A program made the position numbers and the translations under genes. Positions 16,402 to 25,283 of a stretch of DNA of 64,000 nucleotides are shown piece by piece; the stretch's first letter is position 1; the number at the start of each line of letters is the position of its first letter. The notes beneath the pieces were generated by a model. The model was not told where the DNA came from. It saw only the letters and a program-made list of their open reading frames with translations, and searched no databases. This stretch comes from Paraeggerthella hominis (lineage in GTDB: Bacteria; Actinomycetota; Coriobacteriia; Coriobacteriales; Eggerthellaceae), in assembly GCF_021044775.1 (NCBI RefSeq), contig NZ_JAJNOQ010000007.1:97475-161474 (forward strand). Reading direction: 5' to 3'.

Positions 16402-16941
16402 CTAGTCCTTGCCAGCCTTGCCAACCTTGCGGCGGACGTGCTCGCCCTCGTAGCGAATGCCCTTGCCCTTGTAGGGTTCCGGCTTACGCCACTTGCGGAT
16501 GTTCGCCGCCACCTGGCCGACCTGCTCCTTGCTGATACCGGACACGATGATCTCGGTCTGGCTCGGCACCTCGAACGTGATGTTCTCGGGGGCCTCTACC
16601 AGCACCGGATGGGAGAATCCCAGCTGCATTTCGAGATCCTTGCCCTTGAGCGCGGCACGGTAGCCAACGCCGACGAGCTGCAGCTTCTTGGAATACCCGT
16701 TCGAAACGCCCTCCACCATGTTGGAGACGAGCGTACGCGTAAGACCGTGCAGGCTCTTCGCTTCGCGGCTGTCGTTGGGGCGAGAAACGATGATCTCCTC
16801 GCCTTCCTGAACGATGGTCATCATGGGGCTGAACTCGCGTGCGAGCTCGCCCTTCGGGCCCTTCACCGTCACGGCGTTGCCGTCGATGATCACTTCGACG
16901 CCGGCAGGAACGGTAACGGGCTGTTTGCCGATACGAGACAT
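16402..16941 (-). CDS. rplF: 50S ribosomal protein L6
   Basis: 179 aa from ATG 16941 (MSRIGKQPVTVPAGVEV), the family-standard start; a longer open frame upstream overlaps the rpsH end and is ignored. The C-terminal signature RKPEPYKGKGIRYEGEHVRRKVGKAGK is complete. It binds the 23S rRNA sarcin-ricin region next to the factor-binding site. Confidence 0.97.
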   Translation of the reverse strand: MSRIGKQPVTVPAGVEVIIDGNAVTVKGPKGELAREFSPMMTIVQEGEEIIVSRPNDSREAKSLHGLTRTLVSNMVEGVSNGYSKKLQLVGVGYRAALKGKDLEMQLGFSHPVLVEAPENITFEVPSQTEIIVSGISKEQVGQVAANIRKWRKPEPYKGKGIRYEGEHVRRKVGKAGKD

Positions 16942-16957
16942 ATCAAACCTCCCTTTC

Positions 16958-17356
16958 CTACCAGATGTACGCGACGACTTCGCCGCCGATGCCCTTTTTG
17001 CGGGCATCGCGGTCGGTCATCACGCCGTTGCTCGTCGAGATGATGGCAGTGCCGAGGCCGCCGAGGACGCGGGGCAGCTCATCCTTGCCGGCGTAGATGC
17101 GCAGACCCGGCTTGGAAATGCGCTTGATGCCGCGGATGGTCTTGGCCTTCTTGTCACCGTACTTGAGCGTGATCTCGAGCGTAGCGCGCGGCTCGCCGTC
17201 GATCACGTCATAGCCCTGGACATAGCCCTCTTCCTGCATGATGCGGGCGATCTCGACAAGCTTCTTGCTCGACGGCATGGAAACCGTCGTCTTGCCGGCA
17301 GAGTTTGCGTTACGCACGCGCGTAAGCATGTCTGCGATAGGGTCGGTCATGGTCAT
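16958..17356 (-). CDS. rpsH: 30S ribosomal protein S8
   Basis: 132 aa from ATG 17356 (MTMTDPIADMLTRVRNA), preceded by GGAGAAA. The C-terminal signature GVMTDRDARKKGIGGEVVAYIW is intact. S8 binds 16S rRNA helix 21 and in E. coli represses its own spc operon by binding mRNA. A 107-bp gap separates it from rpsN; no clear S8 mRNA mimic was identified. Confidence 0.97.
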   Translation of the reverse strand: MTMTDPIADMLTRVRNANSAGKTTVSMPSSKKLVEIARIMQEEGYVQGYDVIDGEPRATLEITLKYGDKKAKTIRGIKRISKPGLRIYAGKDELPRVLGGLGTAIISTSNGVMTDRDARKKGIGGEVVAYIW

Positions 17357-17463
17357 AGTTGATTTCTCCTTTGGTTCGTGATGAGCCGAGCGGTTCGGTT
17401 CGTCGGCGCCCATAACGCCTCCGCCTGAACCGTGGCACACCCATGCGTACCTTTACCTGTGGC

Positions 17464-17649
17464 TTACCACGAAGCTTTGGTCACGCCGGGCAGTTCGCCT
17501 TTGTTGGCCAGCTCGCGCAAGCAGACACGGCACAGGCCGAACTTGCGGTAGTAGGCGCGGGGACGTCCGCAGCGCGTGCAGCGATTGTGCTGGCGCGTCG
17601 AGAACTTCGGCTCGCGCTTGGCCTTGGCGACCATCGATTTCTTAGCCAT
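17464..17649 (-). CDS. rpsN: 30S ribosomal protein S14, zinc-binding type
   Basis: 61 aa with the four-cysteine zinc ribbon CTRCGRPRAY...CRVCLREL, i.e. the short type Z form rather than the long Zn-free form induced by zinc starvation. It has the standard ending LPGVTKASW. Position between rplE and rpsH is canonical. Confidence 0.97.
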   Translation of the reverse strand: MAKKSMVAKAKREPKFSTRQHNRCTRCGRPRAYYRKFGLCRVCLRELANKGELPGVTKASW

Positions 17650-17672
17650 GCAAATCCTTCTTTCTTATATCC

Positions 17673-17698
17673 AGCCTTCCTGGCTTAATCGGAAGGCT
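17673..17698 (-). other. Hairpin in the rplE-rpsN gap
   Basis: Perfect 8-bp stem AGCCTTCC / GGAAGGCT with a 10-nt loop in a 109-bp gap inside the operon. No T run follows. It is a candidate processing or mRNA-stability site. Confidence 0.45.
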
Positions 17699-17758
17699 CG
17701 AGAGCACGTTTCAACGCAGACCGCCGAACCAGCGGCCTTAGGACGGACAACGAGAGTG

Positions 17759-18310
17759 TTATTCCTTATCCTTGAACGGGAAGCCCAGCGCGTCGAGCAG
17801 CGCGAAGGCAGCATCGTTTTCTTCCGCCGTGGTCACGAACGTGATGTCCATGCCGCGCGTACGGTCGACCTTGTCGTAGTCGATCTCGGGGAAGATCAGC
17901 TGCTCGGTGATGCCCATCGTGTAGTTGCCGCGACCGTCGAAGCTGGTCGGGGAAATGCCGCGGAAGTCGCGCACACGGGGAAGAGCGGTCGCCAGCAGAC
18001 GATCCAGGAACTCCCACATGCGGTCGCCGCGCAGCGTGACCTTGCAACCGATAGGCTGGCCCTCGCGCACATGGAAGCCTGCGATGGACTTCTTGGCACG
18101 CGTCACGCAGGGCTGCTGGCCCGTGATGATGCGCATGTCGTTCATGGCGGAGTCGAGCAGCTTGTGGTCGCCGGCAGCGGCGCCCACGCCCATGTTCACG
18201 ACGATCTTCTCAAGACGCGGAACCTTGTTGATGTTGTCGACGCCCAGCTCTTTCTCGAGCTTGGCAACGATCTCGGTGTTGTACTTTTCCTTCAAACGAG
18301 GAGCAGTCAT
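17759..18310 (-). CDS. rplE: 50S ribosomal protein L5
   Basis: 183 aa. It shows LEKIVVNMGVGAA near the N-terminus, the TGQQPCVTRAKKSIAGFHVREGQPIGCKVTLRG core and the C-terminal TRGMDITFVTTAEENDAAFALLDALGFPF. It binds 5S rRNA and contacts P-site tRNA. Start is ATG 18310, upstream GAAAGGATTG. Confidence 0.97.
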   Translation of the reverse strand: MTAPRLKEKYNTEIVAKLEKELGVDNINKVPRLEKIVVNMGVGAAAGDHKLLDSAMNDMRIITGQQPCVTRAKKSIAGFHVREGQPIGCKVTLRGDRMWEFLDRLLATALPRVRDFRGISPTSFDGRGNYTMGITEQLIFPEIDYDKVDRTRGMDITFVTTAEENDAAFALLDALGFPFKDKE

Positions 18311-18335
18311 GCTTTCAATCCTTTCGATGAATTAA

Positions 18336-18358
18336 ACGCAGGATTTCCGACCCTGCGT
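18336..18358 (-). other. Hairpin in the rplX-rplE gap
   Basis: A 7-bp stem ACGCAGG / CCTGCGT in a 123-bp intra-operon gap, about 25 bp before rplE. No T run follows. It matches similar hairpins in the other long gaps of this operon. Confidence 0.4.
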
Positions 18359-18433
18359 CCCTAGCCGAATTCGGCCGGGGCCATAACCTCGGAGGGGCCC
18401 GGCGTTGCCGCCGCGGCTCCTCCGTTGCTTATT

Positions 18434-18754
18434 CTAGTCGATATCCTTGCCGCACTTCTTGCAGACGCGGACTTTCTTGCCCTCGTCGGTGACACGCTTG
18501 GACACGCGGGTGGGCTGCTTGCAGGCCGGGCACACCAGCATCACGTTCGACACGTGGATGGGAGCCTCGACGGACGCGATACCGCCCTGGGGGTTCTGCT
18601 GCGTCGGACGCAGCGCCTTCTTGACGACGCCGACCTTCTCGACGACCACGCGCTGCTTCTGCGGAAGAGCGTGAAGAACCGTGGATTCCTTGCCCTTGTC
18701 CTTGCCGGACAGGACCTTCACCTTATCGCCCTTTTTGATGTTCATGCTATTCAT
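18434..18754 (-). CDS. rplX: 50S ribosomal protein L24
   Basis: 106 aa. The KOW motif is visible in KKGDKVKVLSGKDKGKESTVLHALPQKQRVVVEKVGVVKKALRP. The C-terminus carries CPACKQPTRVSKRVTDEGKKVRVCKKCG, a CxxC...CxxC zinc ribbon. The ATG at 18754 follows GGAGG with 9-nt spacing; the ATG at 18745 is an alternative. It is an early assembly protein of the large subunit. Confidence 0.96.
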   Translation of the reverse strand: MNSMNIKKGDKVKVLSGKDKGKESTVLHALPQKQRVVVEKVGVVKKALRPTQQNPQGGIASVEAPIHVSNVMLVCPACKQPTRVSKRVTDEGKKVRVCKKCGKDID

Positions 18755-18768
18755 TGGCGCACACCTCC

Positions 18769-19137
18769 TTAGAGCGTCTCAGGTGCCAGGGACACGATCT
18801 TCATGTACTTCTTGTCGCGCAGCTCGCGAGCAACGGGCCCGAAGATACGCGTGCCGCGGGGGGCACCGTTCGTATCGATGAGCACGGCGGCGTTCTGGTC
18901 GAACTTGATATAGCTACCGTCGTTGCGGCGCACTTCCTTCTTCACGCGCACGACCACGCAGCGCACCACATCGCCCTTTTTGACGTTGGTGTTCGGCGCC
19001 GCTTCTTTGACGCTGCAGATGATGACATCGCCCAGTCCTGCGTAACGGCGCTTAGAGCCGCCCAGGACCTTGATGCACTGCACCTTGCGAGCGCCGGAGT
19101 TGTCGGCCACTGCGAGCATGGTTTGCATCTGAATCAT
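18769..19137 (-). CDS. rplN: 50S ribosomal protein L14
   Basis: 122 aa, complete family sequence starting MIQMQTMLAVADNSGARKVQCIKVLGG and ending IVSLAPETL. It binds 23S rRNA at the subunit interface. Spacing of 14 bp to rplX. Order rpsQ-rplN-rplX is canonical. Confidence 0.97.
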   Translation of the reverse strand: MIQMQTMLAVADNSGARKVQCIKVLGGSKRRYAGLGDVIICSVKEAAPNTNVKKGDVVRCVVVRVKKEVRRNDGSYIKFDQNAAVLIDTNGAPRGTRIFGPVARELRDKKYMKIVSLAPETL

Positions 19138-19189
19138 TGCTTTAACCTAACTTTCATCTCGGTAGTCTGAAGCGAATATTCGCCCCTGA

Positions 19190-19450
19190 CTACTTGGCCT
19201 TCTCGACGATCTTCACCAGACGCCAGCGCTTCATCTTAGACAGCGGACGGGTCTCCATGATCTGGACGGTATCGCCGACGCCAGCCTCGTTGTTCTCGTC
19301 GTGGGCGTGGAACTTCTTCGTCGTCGTCATCATCTTGCCGTACACCGGATGCGGCTTGCGCTCCTTGACTAGCACCACGCAGGTCTTGTCGTTCACGGCG
19401 CTTACGACGACGCCCTGACGGACCTTACGGGAGTTGCGATCTTCGCTCAT
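19190..19450 (-). CDS. rpsQ: 30S ribosomal protein S17
   Basis: 86 aa OB-fold protein with RQGVVVSAVNDKTCVVLVKERKPHPVYGKMMTTTKKFHAHDENN and the ending IMETRPLSKMKRWRLVKIVEKAK. It binds 16S rRNA early in assembly. Start ATG 19450. It lies 28 bp after rpmC. Confidence 0.97.
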   Translation of the reverse strand: MSEDRNSRKVRQGVVVSAVNDKTCVVLVKERKPHPVYGKMMTTTKKFHAHDENNEAGVGDTVQIMETRPLSKMKRWRLVKIVEKAK

Positions 19451-19478
19451 GTATATCCAACCTTCCTTACCGACAAGC

Positions 19479-19673
19479 CTAAGCGTTCAGCTCGCGGGCG
19501 CGCATTTCGGTCTGAATGCGTGCGATGTCCTTTTTGACCTGCTTCACGCGGGCGGTGTTGTCAAGCTGGCTCGTAGCCATCTGGAAGCGCAGGTTGAAAA
19601 GCTCCGCGCGCGCTTCCTTGAGTTTCGCCTGCAAATCGTCGGCAGACAGCTCACGGATCTCTGCTGCTTTCAT
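19479..19673 (-). CDS. rpmC: 50S ribosomal protein L29
   Basis: 64 aa, MKAAEIRELSADDLQAKLKEARAELFNLRFQMATSQLDNTARVKQVKKDIARIQTEMR; two antiparallel helices. It sits at the exit-tunnel rim and is part of the docking site for SRP and trigger factor. Its start codon directly abuts the rplP stop. Confidence 0.97.
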   Translation of the reverse strand: MKAAEIRELSADDLQAKLKEARAELFNLRFQMATSQLDNTARVKQVKKDIARIQTEMRARELNA

Positions 19674-20096
19674 TTATTCCTGCCCTTCCGTTTCCTTGGA
19701 AACAATCTTGCACTTGATGGGCAACTTGTTGATGGCCAGACGAAGCGCCTCTTTGGCGGTTTCCTCGTCGACGCCGGCGATTTCGAACATGATGCGGCCG
19801 GGCTTAACGACCGCGACCCACGCCTCGGGGTTGCCCTTGCCGGAACCCATGCGGGTTTCAGCCGGCTTCTTCGTGATCGGCTTGTCCGGGAAGATGGTGA
19901 TCCAAACCTTACCGCCACGCTTCATGTGACGGGTCATGGCGATACGAGCGGCCTCGATCTGGCGGTTGGTGATCCAATGAGCCTCAAGCGCCTGGATGCC
20001 GTATTCGCCGTGATTCAGGCGGGTACCGCCCTTGGCCTGGCCCTTCATGGAGCCACGCTGCACCTTGCGGTGCTTAACGCGCTTAGGTACGAGCAT
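19674..20096 (-). CDS. rplP: 50S ribosomal protein L16
   Basis: 140 aa with MLVPKRVKHRKVQRGSMKGQAKGGTRLNHGEYGIQALE and RMGSGKGNPEAWVAVVKPGRIMFEI. It is located near the A-site finger and is essential for peptidyltransferase centre maturation. It directly follows rpsC with no intervening base. Confidence 0.97.
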   Translation of the reverse strand: MLVPKRVKHRKVQRGSMKGQAKGGTRLNHGEYGIQALEAHWITNRQIEAARIAMTRHMKRGGKVWITIFPDKPITKKPAETRMGSGKGNPEAWVAVVKPGRIMFEIAGVDEETAKEALRLAINKLPIKCKIVSKETEGQE

Positions 20097-20810
20097 TTAC
20101 TTCGCCCTCCTATCGTTACGATCGTTGCGACGGGGACGGCTCGGACGGGAGCTGCCCTCGAGCGCCGGCTGCGGCGCCTTCTGGCCAGGCATCACTTCGC
20201 CGTGGTACACCCACACCTGCACGCCGATGGAGCCCATCGTGGTAGCAGCGGTGGCGAAACCGTAGTCGATCTTGGCACGCAGCGTGTGCAGCGGCACGCG
20301 ACCCTCGCGATACCACTCGCGACGGCTCATCTCAGCGCCGCCCAGACGGCCGGAGCACTGGATACGGATGCCCTTGGCGCCGCTCTTGCGGGCGGACTGA
20401 ACAGCCTTGCGCATAGCGCGACGGAAGGCAACGCGGCCCACCAGCTGCTCGGCCACGGACTGAGCGATCAGCTCGGCGTCGAGCTCGGGGCGCTTGACCT
20501 CGATGACCTCGATGCTGACGGGGCCGTTGGCAACCTTCTCCAGCTTCTTGCGCAGAGAATCGATCTCGGCGCCCTTCTTGCCGATCACAACGCCCGGACG
20601 AGCGGTCGTGATGATGATCTTGATCTTGTCGCCGGCGCGCTCGATCTCAACCTTGGAGACGGCGGCACGAGCGAGGTGCTTGTCCAGGAACTTCCTGATG
20701 GCCAAGTCGTTTTCCAGGTTCTTGGCGTAATCCTTGTCGGCGTACCAGCGGCTACGCCATTCCTCGGTGATGCCAAGGCGGAACCCGGTGGGGCTTACTT
20801 TCTGACCCAT
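20097..20810 (-). CDS. rpsC: 30S ribosomal protein S3
   Basis: 237 aa. An N-terminal KH type-2 domain (GVVIGKKGAEIDSLRKKLEK) is followed by the S3 C-domain (RRAMRKAVQSARKSGAKGIRIQCSGRLGGAEMSRREWYREGRVPLHTLRAKIDYG), ending in a basic tail (SRPSRPRRNDRNDRRAK). It lines the mRNA entry channel. Five bp after rplV. Confidence 0.97.
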   Translation of the reverse strand: MGQKVSPTGFRLGITEEWRSRWYADKDYAKNLENDLAIRKFLDKHLARAAVSKVEIERAGDKIKIIITTARPGVVIGKKGAEIDSLRKKLEKVANGPVSIEVIEVKRPELDAELIAQSVAEQLVGRVAFRRAMRKAVQSARKSGAKGIRIQCSGRLGGAEMSRREWYREGRVPLHTLRAKIDYGFATAATTMGSIGVQVWVYHGEVMPGQKAPQPALEGSSRPSRPRRNDRNDRRAK

Positions 20811-20815
20811 GCGGC

Positions 20816-21157
20816 TTATGCCTCCTCTCGCGGTGCAACGATGATGGTGATGTGGCTCGTGCGCTTGCGAATGCGCGACGCGGAACCCTTAGCGCGCGGA
20901 CGAATGCGCTTGTACGTGGGGCCTTCGTCGGCGAAGGCCGTCTTCACGACGAGCGTCTCGGGACGCACGTGATGCTGGTTCTCGGCGTTGGCCACAGCGG
21001 AGTCGAGCACCTTGGCGACGACCTCGGCGATAGCGCGGTCCGAGAACAGCAGGATCTCGCGAGCAGCAGGCACAGACTTGCCGCGGATCAGATCGATAAC
21101 GATGCGCGCCTTACGGGGCGAAACGCGGACGTAGCGTGCAGTAGCTTTAGCTTCCAT
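20816..21157 (-). CDS. rplV: 50S ribosomal protein L22
   Basis: 113 aa. ATARYVRVSPRKARIVIDLIRGK and the beta-hairpin region FADEGPTYKRIRPRAKGSASRIRKRTSHITIIV, which lines the exit tunnel where macrolides bind. Start ATG 21157, 12 bp after rpsS. Confidence 0.97.
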   Translation of the reverse strand: MEAKATARYVRVSPRKARIVIDLIRGKSVPAAREILLFSDRAIAEVVAKVLDSAVANAENQHHVRPETLVVKTAFADEGPTYKRIRPRAKGSASRIRKRTSHITIIVAPREEA

Positions 21158-21169
21158 TGTTCACCCCTT

Positions 21170-21445
21170 CTATTTCTTCTTGCCCTTGTCGGCGGAGTGA
21201 CCCTTGAACGTGCGGGTCGGGGCGAATTCGCCCAGCTTGTGGCCGACCATGGATTCCGTAACGTATACCGGCACATGCTTGCGGCCATCATGGACGGCGA
21301 TGGTGTGACCCACCATGTCCGGGAAGATGGTGCTCGAGCGCGACCAGGTCTTGATGACGTTCTTCTCGCCCGCCGCGTTCATTGCCTCGATACGACCGAG
21401 AAGGCGCGGTTCAACGAAAGGACCCTTCTTCAAACTTCTACTCAC
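21170..21445 (-). CDS. rpsS: 30S ribosomal protein S19
   Basis: 91 aa, beginning with GTG at 21445 (MSRSLKKGPFVEP), nine bases after GGAGT. Family block IKTWSRSSTIFPDMVGHTIAVHDGRKHVPVYVTESMVGHKLGEFAPTRTFKGH is complete. It forms a complex with S13 at the head of the small subunit. Confidence 0.97.
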   Translation of the reverse strand: MSRSLKKGPFVEPRLLGRIEAMNAAGEKNVIKTWSRSSTIFPDMVGHTIAVHDGRKHVPVYVTESMVGHKLGEFAPTRTFKGHSADKGKKK

Positions 21446-21467
21446 TATTACTCCTTAACGCTTTGCG

Positions 21468-22298
<831 letters not shown>

Positions 22299-22464
22299 TT
22301 CTTTCCTTTCTGCGGGTTATCGCTCGCACGCCTCTCCGTACACCGAAAACCCTTTGTCTCTTCGTGGCTCCGATTGCCTCCGGGAACCTTGGGGAGGCTG
22401 GGCCCCGTGACTCCGGTATGCCACGCGCCCGGGTGTATCCATCAAAGACCAGACGCAACCGAGA

Positions 22465-22493
22465 ATTATACGCAGAATCGAAAAGAGTTTCAA
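22465..22493 (-). promoter_or_regulatory. Sigma-70-type promoter for the rplB-secY operon
   Basis: On the minus strand a -35 TTGAAA (22488-22493), a 17-bp spacer and a perfect -10 TATAAT (22465-22470) are visible. Predicted start is near 22458, giving a leader of about 160 nt before rplB. It explains how this half of the ribosomal cluster is expressed once separated from rplW. Confidence 0.8.
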
Positions 22494-22697
22494 GAAGTAT
22501 TTCCTGATGGCCATTCGAGGTCCCCCTCGCACACAACCTGAACACAAGGCGAGCAAGCGGGGCATGGCGCGCGATTCGCGGAGCGTGGGATTTGCCGGGA
22601 GCGGCGGGGTTGCGAGTTGCGGCGGCTTGCGCTGGGGCTCTGGCGGAGGTGCCGCGGGGTCTTTGTTGGGCCCCTGCCGAGGCTTTGTCGGGCCCGC

Positions 22698-22839
22698 TGT
22701 CAAAACGGGCGAGTTTTGCTGGTCCTCAAATGAGGATAAAGGAGGGATGCAAGACTGTGAACTGGTGATTTGTAAAACACCTCTCCGAGTTCGGTGGCTC
22801 GGAAGCGAAAAACCGCCGCAAAACTCGCTCGTTTTGACA
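22698..22839. repeat. Inverted-repeat pair, REPIN/MITE-like element, copy 2
   Basis: 22-bp arms at 22698-22719 and 22818-22839 are inverted copies (21 of 22 match; core GGCGAGTTTTGC / GCAAAACTCGC) with 98 bp between. The right arm is preceded by GCGAAAAACCGC (22805-22816), also the start of the copy 1 and 3 arms. It lies in the 880-bp non-coding gap between rplB and the GGDEF/EAL gene, which otherwise holds only the rplB promoter and GC-rich imperfect tandem repeats (about 22855-22960). Confidence 0.75.
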
Positions 22840-23182
22840 CGACGAAGCGTCGGCAGGTGGCGAGCGGCGAGATGCGACGGGGGCGAGGTGCGGCGACCAG
22901 CGGGTGGCAGGCGGCGACCAGCGGGTAGCAGGTGGCGAGGTGTGGCGGCCAGCGAGCGGCAGGGGCGGGCAACGAAGCGCGACAACCAGCGGACAGCGGC
23001 AAACGGCGAATGGGCACCTATGGCAATTCGCGCACAAAAGCCCGCGAGCAGCGCATTGGGTCCTTTGCCGCGCCATGCGGCAAAGGCGTCCGCTCTTCGC
23101 CGTGCGAAGGGGTACAACGCTGCGAAGACTGAAGCGAGCTTTACCGTTCGACCGGCACCACCGCGAAGAAAGTCGGCCACCC

Positions 23183-25135
23183 ATGACGTGGAACACCCTG
23201 CCCGAGATCGTTGCGCTCATCATCGTATCCATCATATCGGTGTACTCCCGAAGAAGCCACGGCGTCCCATCCCCTAAGAACCGCTTGTTCCACGCATGCC
23301 TGACGATGACCATGGCGGCGAGCATTGCCAGCCTGTGCTCGTCGTATCTCATTATGTTCGCCCCTTTGGAGCTGGCCGCTGTCACCTGGCTTGCAACCGC
23401 AGCCCATTTCGCACTCACGCCCCTTCTGGCTGCCACCTACTTCTACTACACTTCGGCCGTCATAGACGAAACCCGACCCCTCAACCGCACTTCGCTGGCC
23501 CTGTGCGCCGCGCCTTGTCTGGCATATCTGATCTGCGTAGCGGCAAGCGCGGCAACCGGCTGGCTGTTCTCGATCGACGCGACGGGCGCCTACCATCGAG
23601 GGCCCTTCTATTACGTGGCGTACCTGGTTGCATACTTTTACTGCGCCGCGTGCCTGTTCGTCGTAGCCCTTTCGCGCGATTCCATACGTCGGGATGCGCG
23701 ACGAATCCTGGCGACGTTTCCCCTCTTGGCATTCGCCGTGGTGTTCGCGCAGCAGATGTTTCCGCAGCACCTACTGTCCGGCGCGGCAGCGGCCTGCGCG
23801 CTTTTGATCATCTACCTGTACCTGCAGAACAAACGGCTTTCGGTGGACCTGCTCACCGGCATACCGAACCGTCAAGAGTTCTTGTCCATGGTGTCGTTTC
23901 TCCACGACCGAGGCCAGGGATTCACGGTCGTACTGGTGTCGATCTCGAACTTCAAGTTCATCAACGACCGATTCGGCAACGAGAACGGAGATCGCTTCCT
24001 GCAGGAATTCGCGAGCTTTTTGTCCGCCATCAAAGGATGCGCCAGCCTGTACCGATACAGCGGCGACCAGTTCGCTTTCGTGTTCGACGAACGCGCCTGC
24101 AAGGATCGCGATGCATCCGAGGCGGCGTCGGACGTTGTCGAGCAGCTGCGTCAAAGCCTTTGCAGAACCTGGAGCATAGGGGCTCAGTCGTATTCGATCG
24201 GGTTCGTCATGGGAGTCGTTTCCCACCCCGATATCGCCGACAATCCGCAGGATGTAAGCGCAGCGCTCGAATACGCCGTAGCCCGCGCCAAAGCGCTCGA
24301 GCCGGGAACGCCCTGCATGTGCACCCCCGAGATGATCAACGAGATACATCGCCGCAGCGCCATTGCGGACGCCTTGCGCAAGGCTATCGCCGAAAGAAGC
24401 CTGTCAACGCAGATCCAGCCCATTTGGTTCGAGCGTACGGAAGAGTTCGTCATGGCCGAAGTGCTATGCCGGCTCAACGACGAGAAGCTGGGGGCCATTC
24501 CGCCCAACGAGTTCATCTCCATTGCCGAGCAAACCGGGCTCATCGCAAGTTTGACGGAAATCGTGCTTGAAGAAGCATGCGCGTTCGCCGCATCGTATCG
24601 CGCCGCCCATCCGAACACGTCGATGCGAGGCGTTTCGGTCAATTTCTCGGCCGTGCAGTTCATCCAAAACGACCTGGCGGAAACCGTGCTCGCCATCGTG
24701 CGAAAGCATGGCATACCTCCCTCGTTTCTGCGCATCGAGATAACCGAGAGCGCCATCGCTGCGAACCCGGATACCGTACGCTCGTTCATGAACACCATGA
24801 ACGAGCAGGGAGTGAAGTTTTACCTGGACGATTTCGGTACCGGATACTCGAACGTCGCGCTGATGCTGGAGCTTCCGTTCGACGTGGTGAAGCTTGACAA
24901 GAGCATCCTGAAGTCCATTGCAGAAGACGACCGGGGCCACTTGTTCCTGGAGCATCTTATTGCCTGCTTCACGTCTACGGGATCGTACGTGCTGTGCGAA
25001 GGCGTCGAAACCGCCGAGCAACGCAGCATGCTCCGGCAATGCGGCTGCACGCTCATGCAGGGCTACCTGCTTTCAAAGCCGCTGCCGCCAAGCGAAGCTG
25101 CAGCCATCATCGCAAAGCACGACAAGGGCGCCTGA
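23183..25135 (+). CDS. Membrane GGDEF-EAL protein, probable c-di-GMP phosphodiesterase
   Basis: 650 aa from ATG 23183 (MTWNTLPEIV); the upstream open frame is repeat DNA. About seven N-terminal membrane helices (1-215) are followed by a GGDEF domain (about 225-395) whose signature is degenerate (SGDQF at 293-297, so probably no cyclase activity) and an EAL domain (about 400-645). The EAL domain keeps the metal and catalytic positions: EVL in place of EAL, ITESAI, DDFGTGYSN, KLDKS and EGVETAEQ. Expected role: hydrolysis of c-di-GMP in response to a membrane or ligand signal. It is transcribed opposite to all neighbours in the block separating rplB from rplW. Confidence 0.88.
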   Translation: MTWNTLPEIVALIIVSIISVYSRRSHGVPSPKNRLFHACLTMTMAASIASLCSSYLIMFAPLELAAVTWLATAAHFALTPLLAATYFYYTSAVIDETRPLNRTSLALCAAPCLAYLICVAASAATGWLFSIDATGAYHRGPFYYVAYLVAYFYCAACLFVVALSRDSIRRDARRILATFPLLAFAVVFAQQMFPQHLLSGAAAACALLIIYLYLQNKRLSVDLLTGIPNRQEFLSMVSFLHDRGQGFTVVLVSISNFKFINDRFGNENGDRFLQEFASFLSAIKGCASLYRYSGDQFAFVFDERACKDRDASEAASDVVEQLRQSLCRTWSIGAQSYSIGFVMGVVSHPDIADNPQDVSAALEYAVARAKALEPGTPCMCTPEMINEIHRRSAIADALRKAIAERSLSTQIQPIWFERTEEFVMAEVLCRLNDEKLGAIPPNEFISIAEQTGLIASLTEIVLEEACAFAASYRAAHPNTSMRGVSVNFSAVQFIQNDLAETVLAIVRKHGIPPSFLRIEITESAIAANPDTVRSFMNTMNEQGVKFYLDDFGTGYSNVALMLELPFDVVKLDKSILKSIAEDDRGHLFLEHLIACFTSTGSYVLCEGVETAEQRSMLRQCGCTLMQGYLLSKPLPPSEAAAIIAKHDKGA

Positions 25136-25211
25136 CGGCAAAGCAGCAATCCGCAGAGCCGCAAGACGGCAGAACGGCAAGGCGACGAAGCAACAGGCAC
25201 GCCGGCAGCAA

Positions 25212-25247
25212 GAGGCCCCCGATTTCCCTTCGGAGATCGGGGGCCTC
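25212..25247. terminator. Bidirectional terminator-like hairpin between GGDEF/EAL gene and tig
   Basis: The stem GAGGCCCCCGAT pairs with ATCGGGGGCCTC around CCTTCGG-type loop sequence. It sits between convergent genes. No strong T run follows on either side, so efficiency is uncertain. Confidence 0.6.
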
Positions 25248-25283
25248 GAAACCGCTTGGATGGGAGCCTGCCGGACGCAGCCG

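Noticed and set aside
22904..23182. N-terminal extension of the GGDEF/EAL protein
   Set aside because: Open frame lies in tandem-repeat DNA; the protein starts naturally with a membrane helix at 23183.
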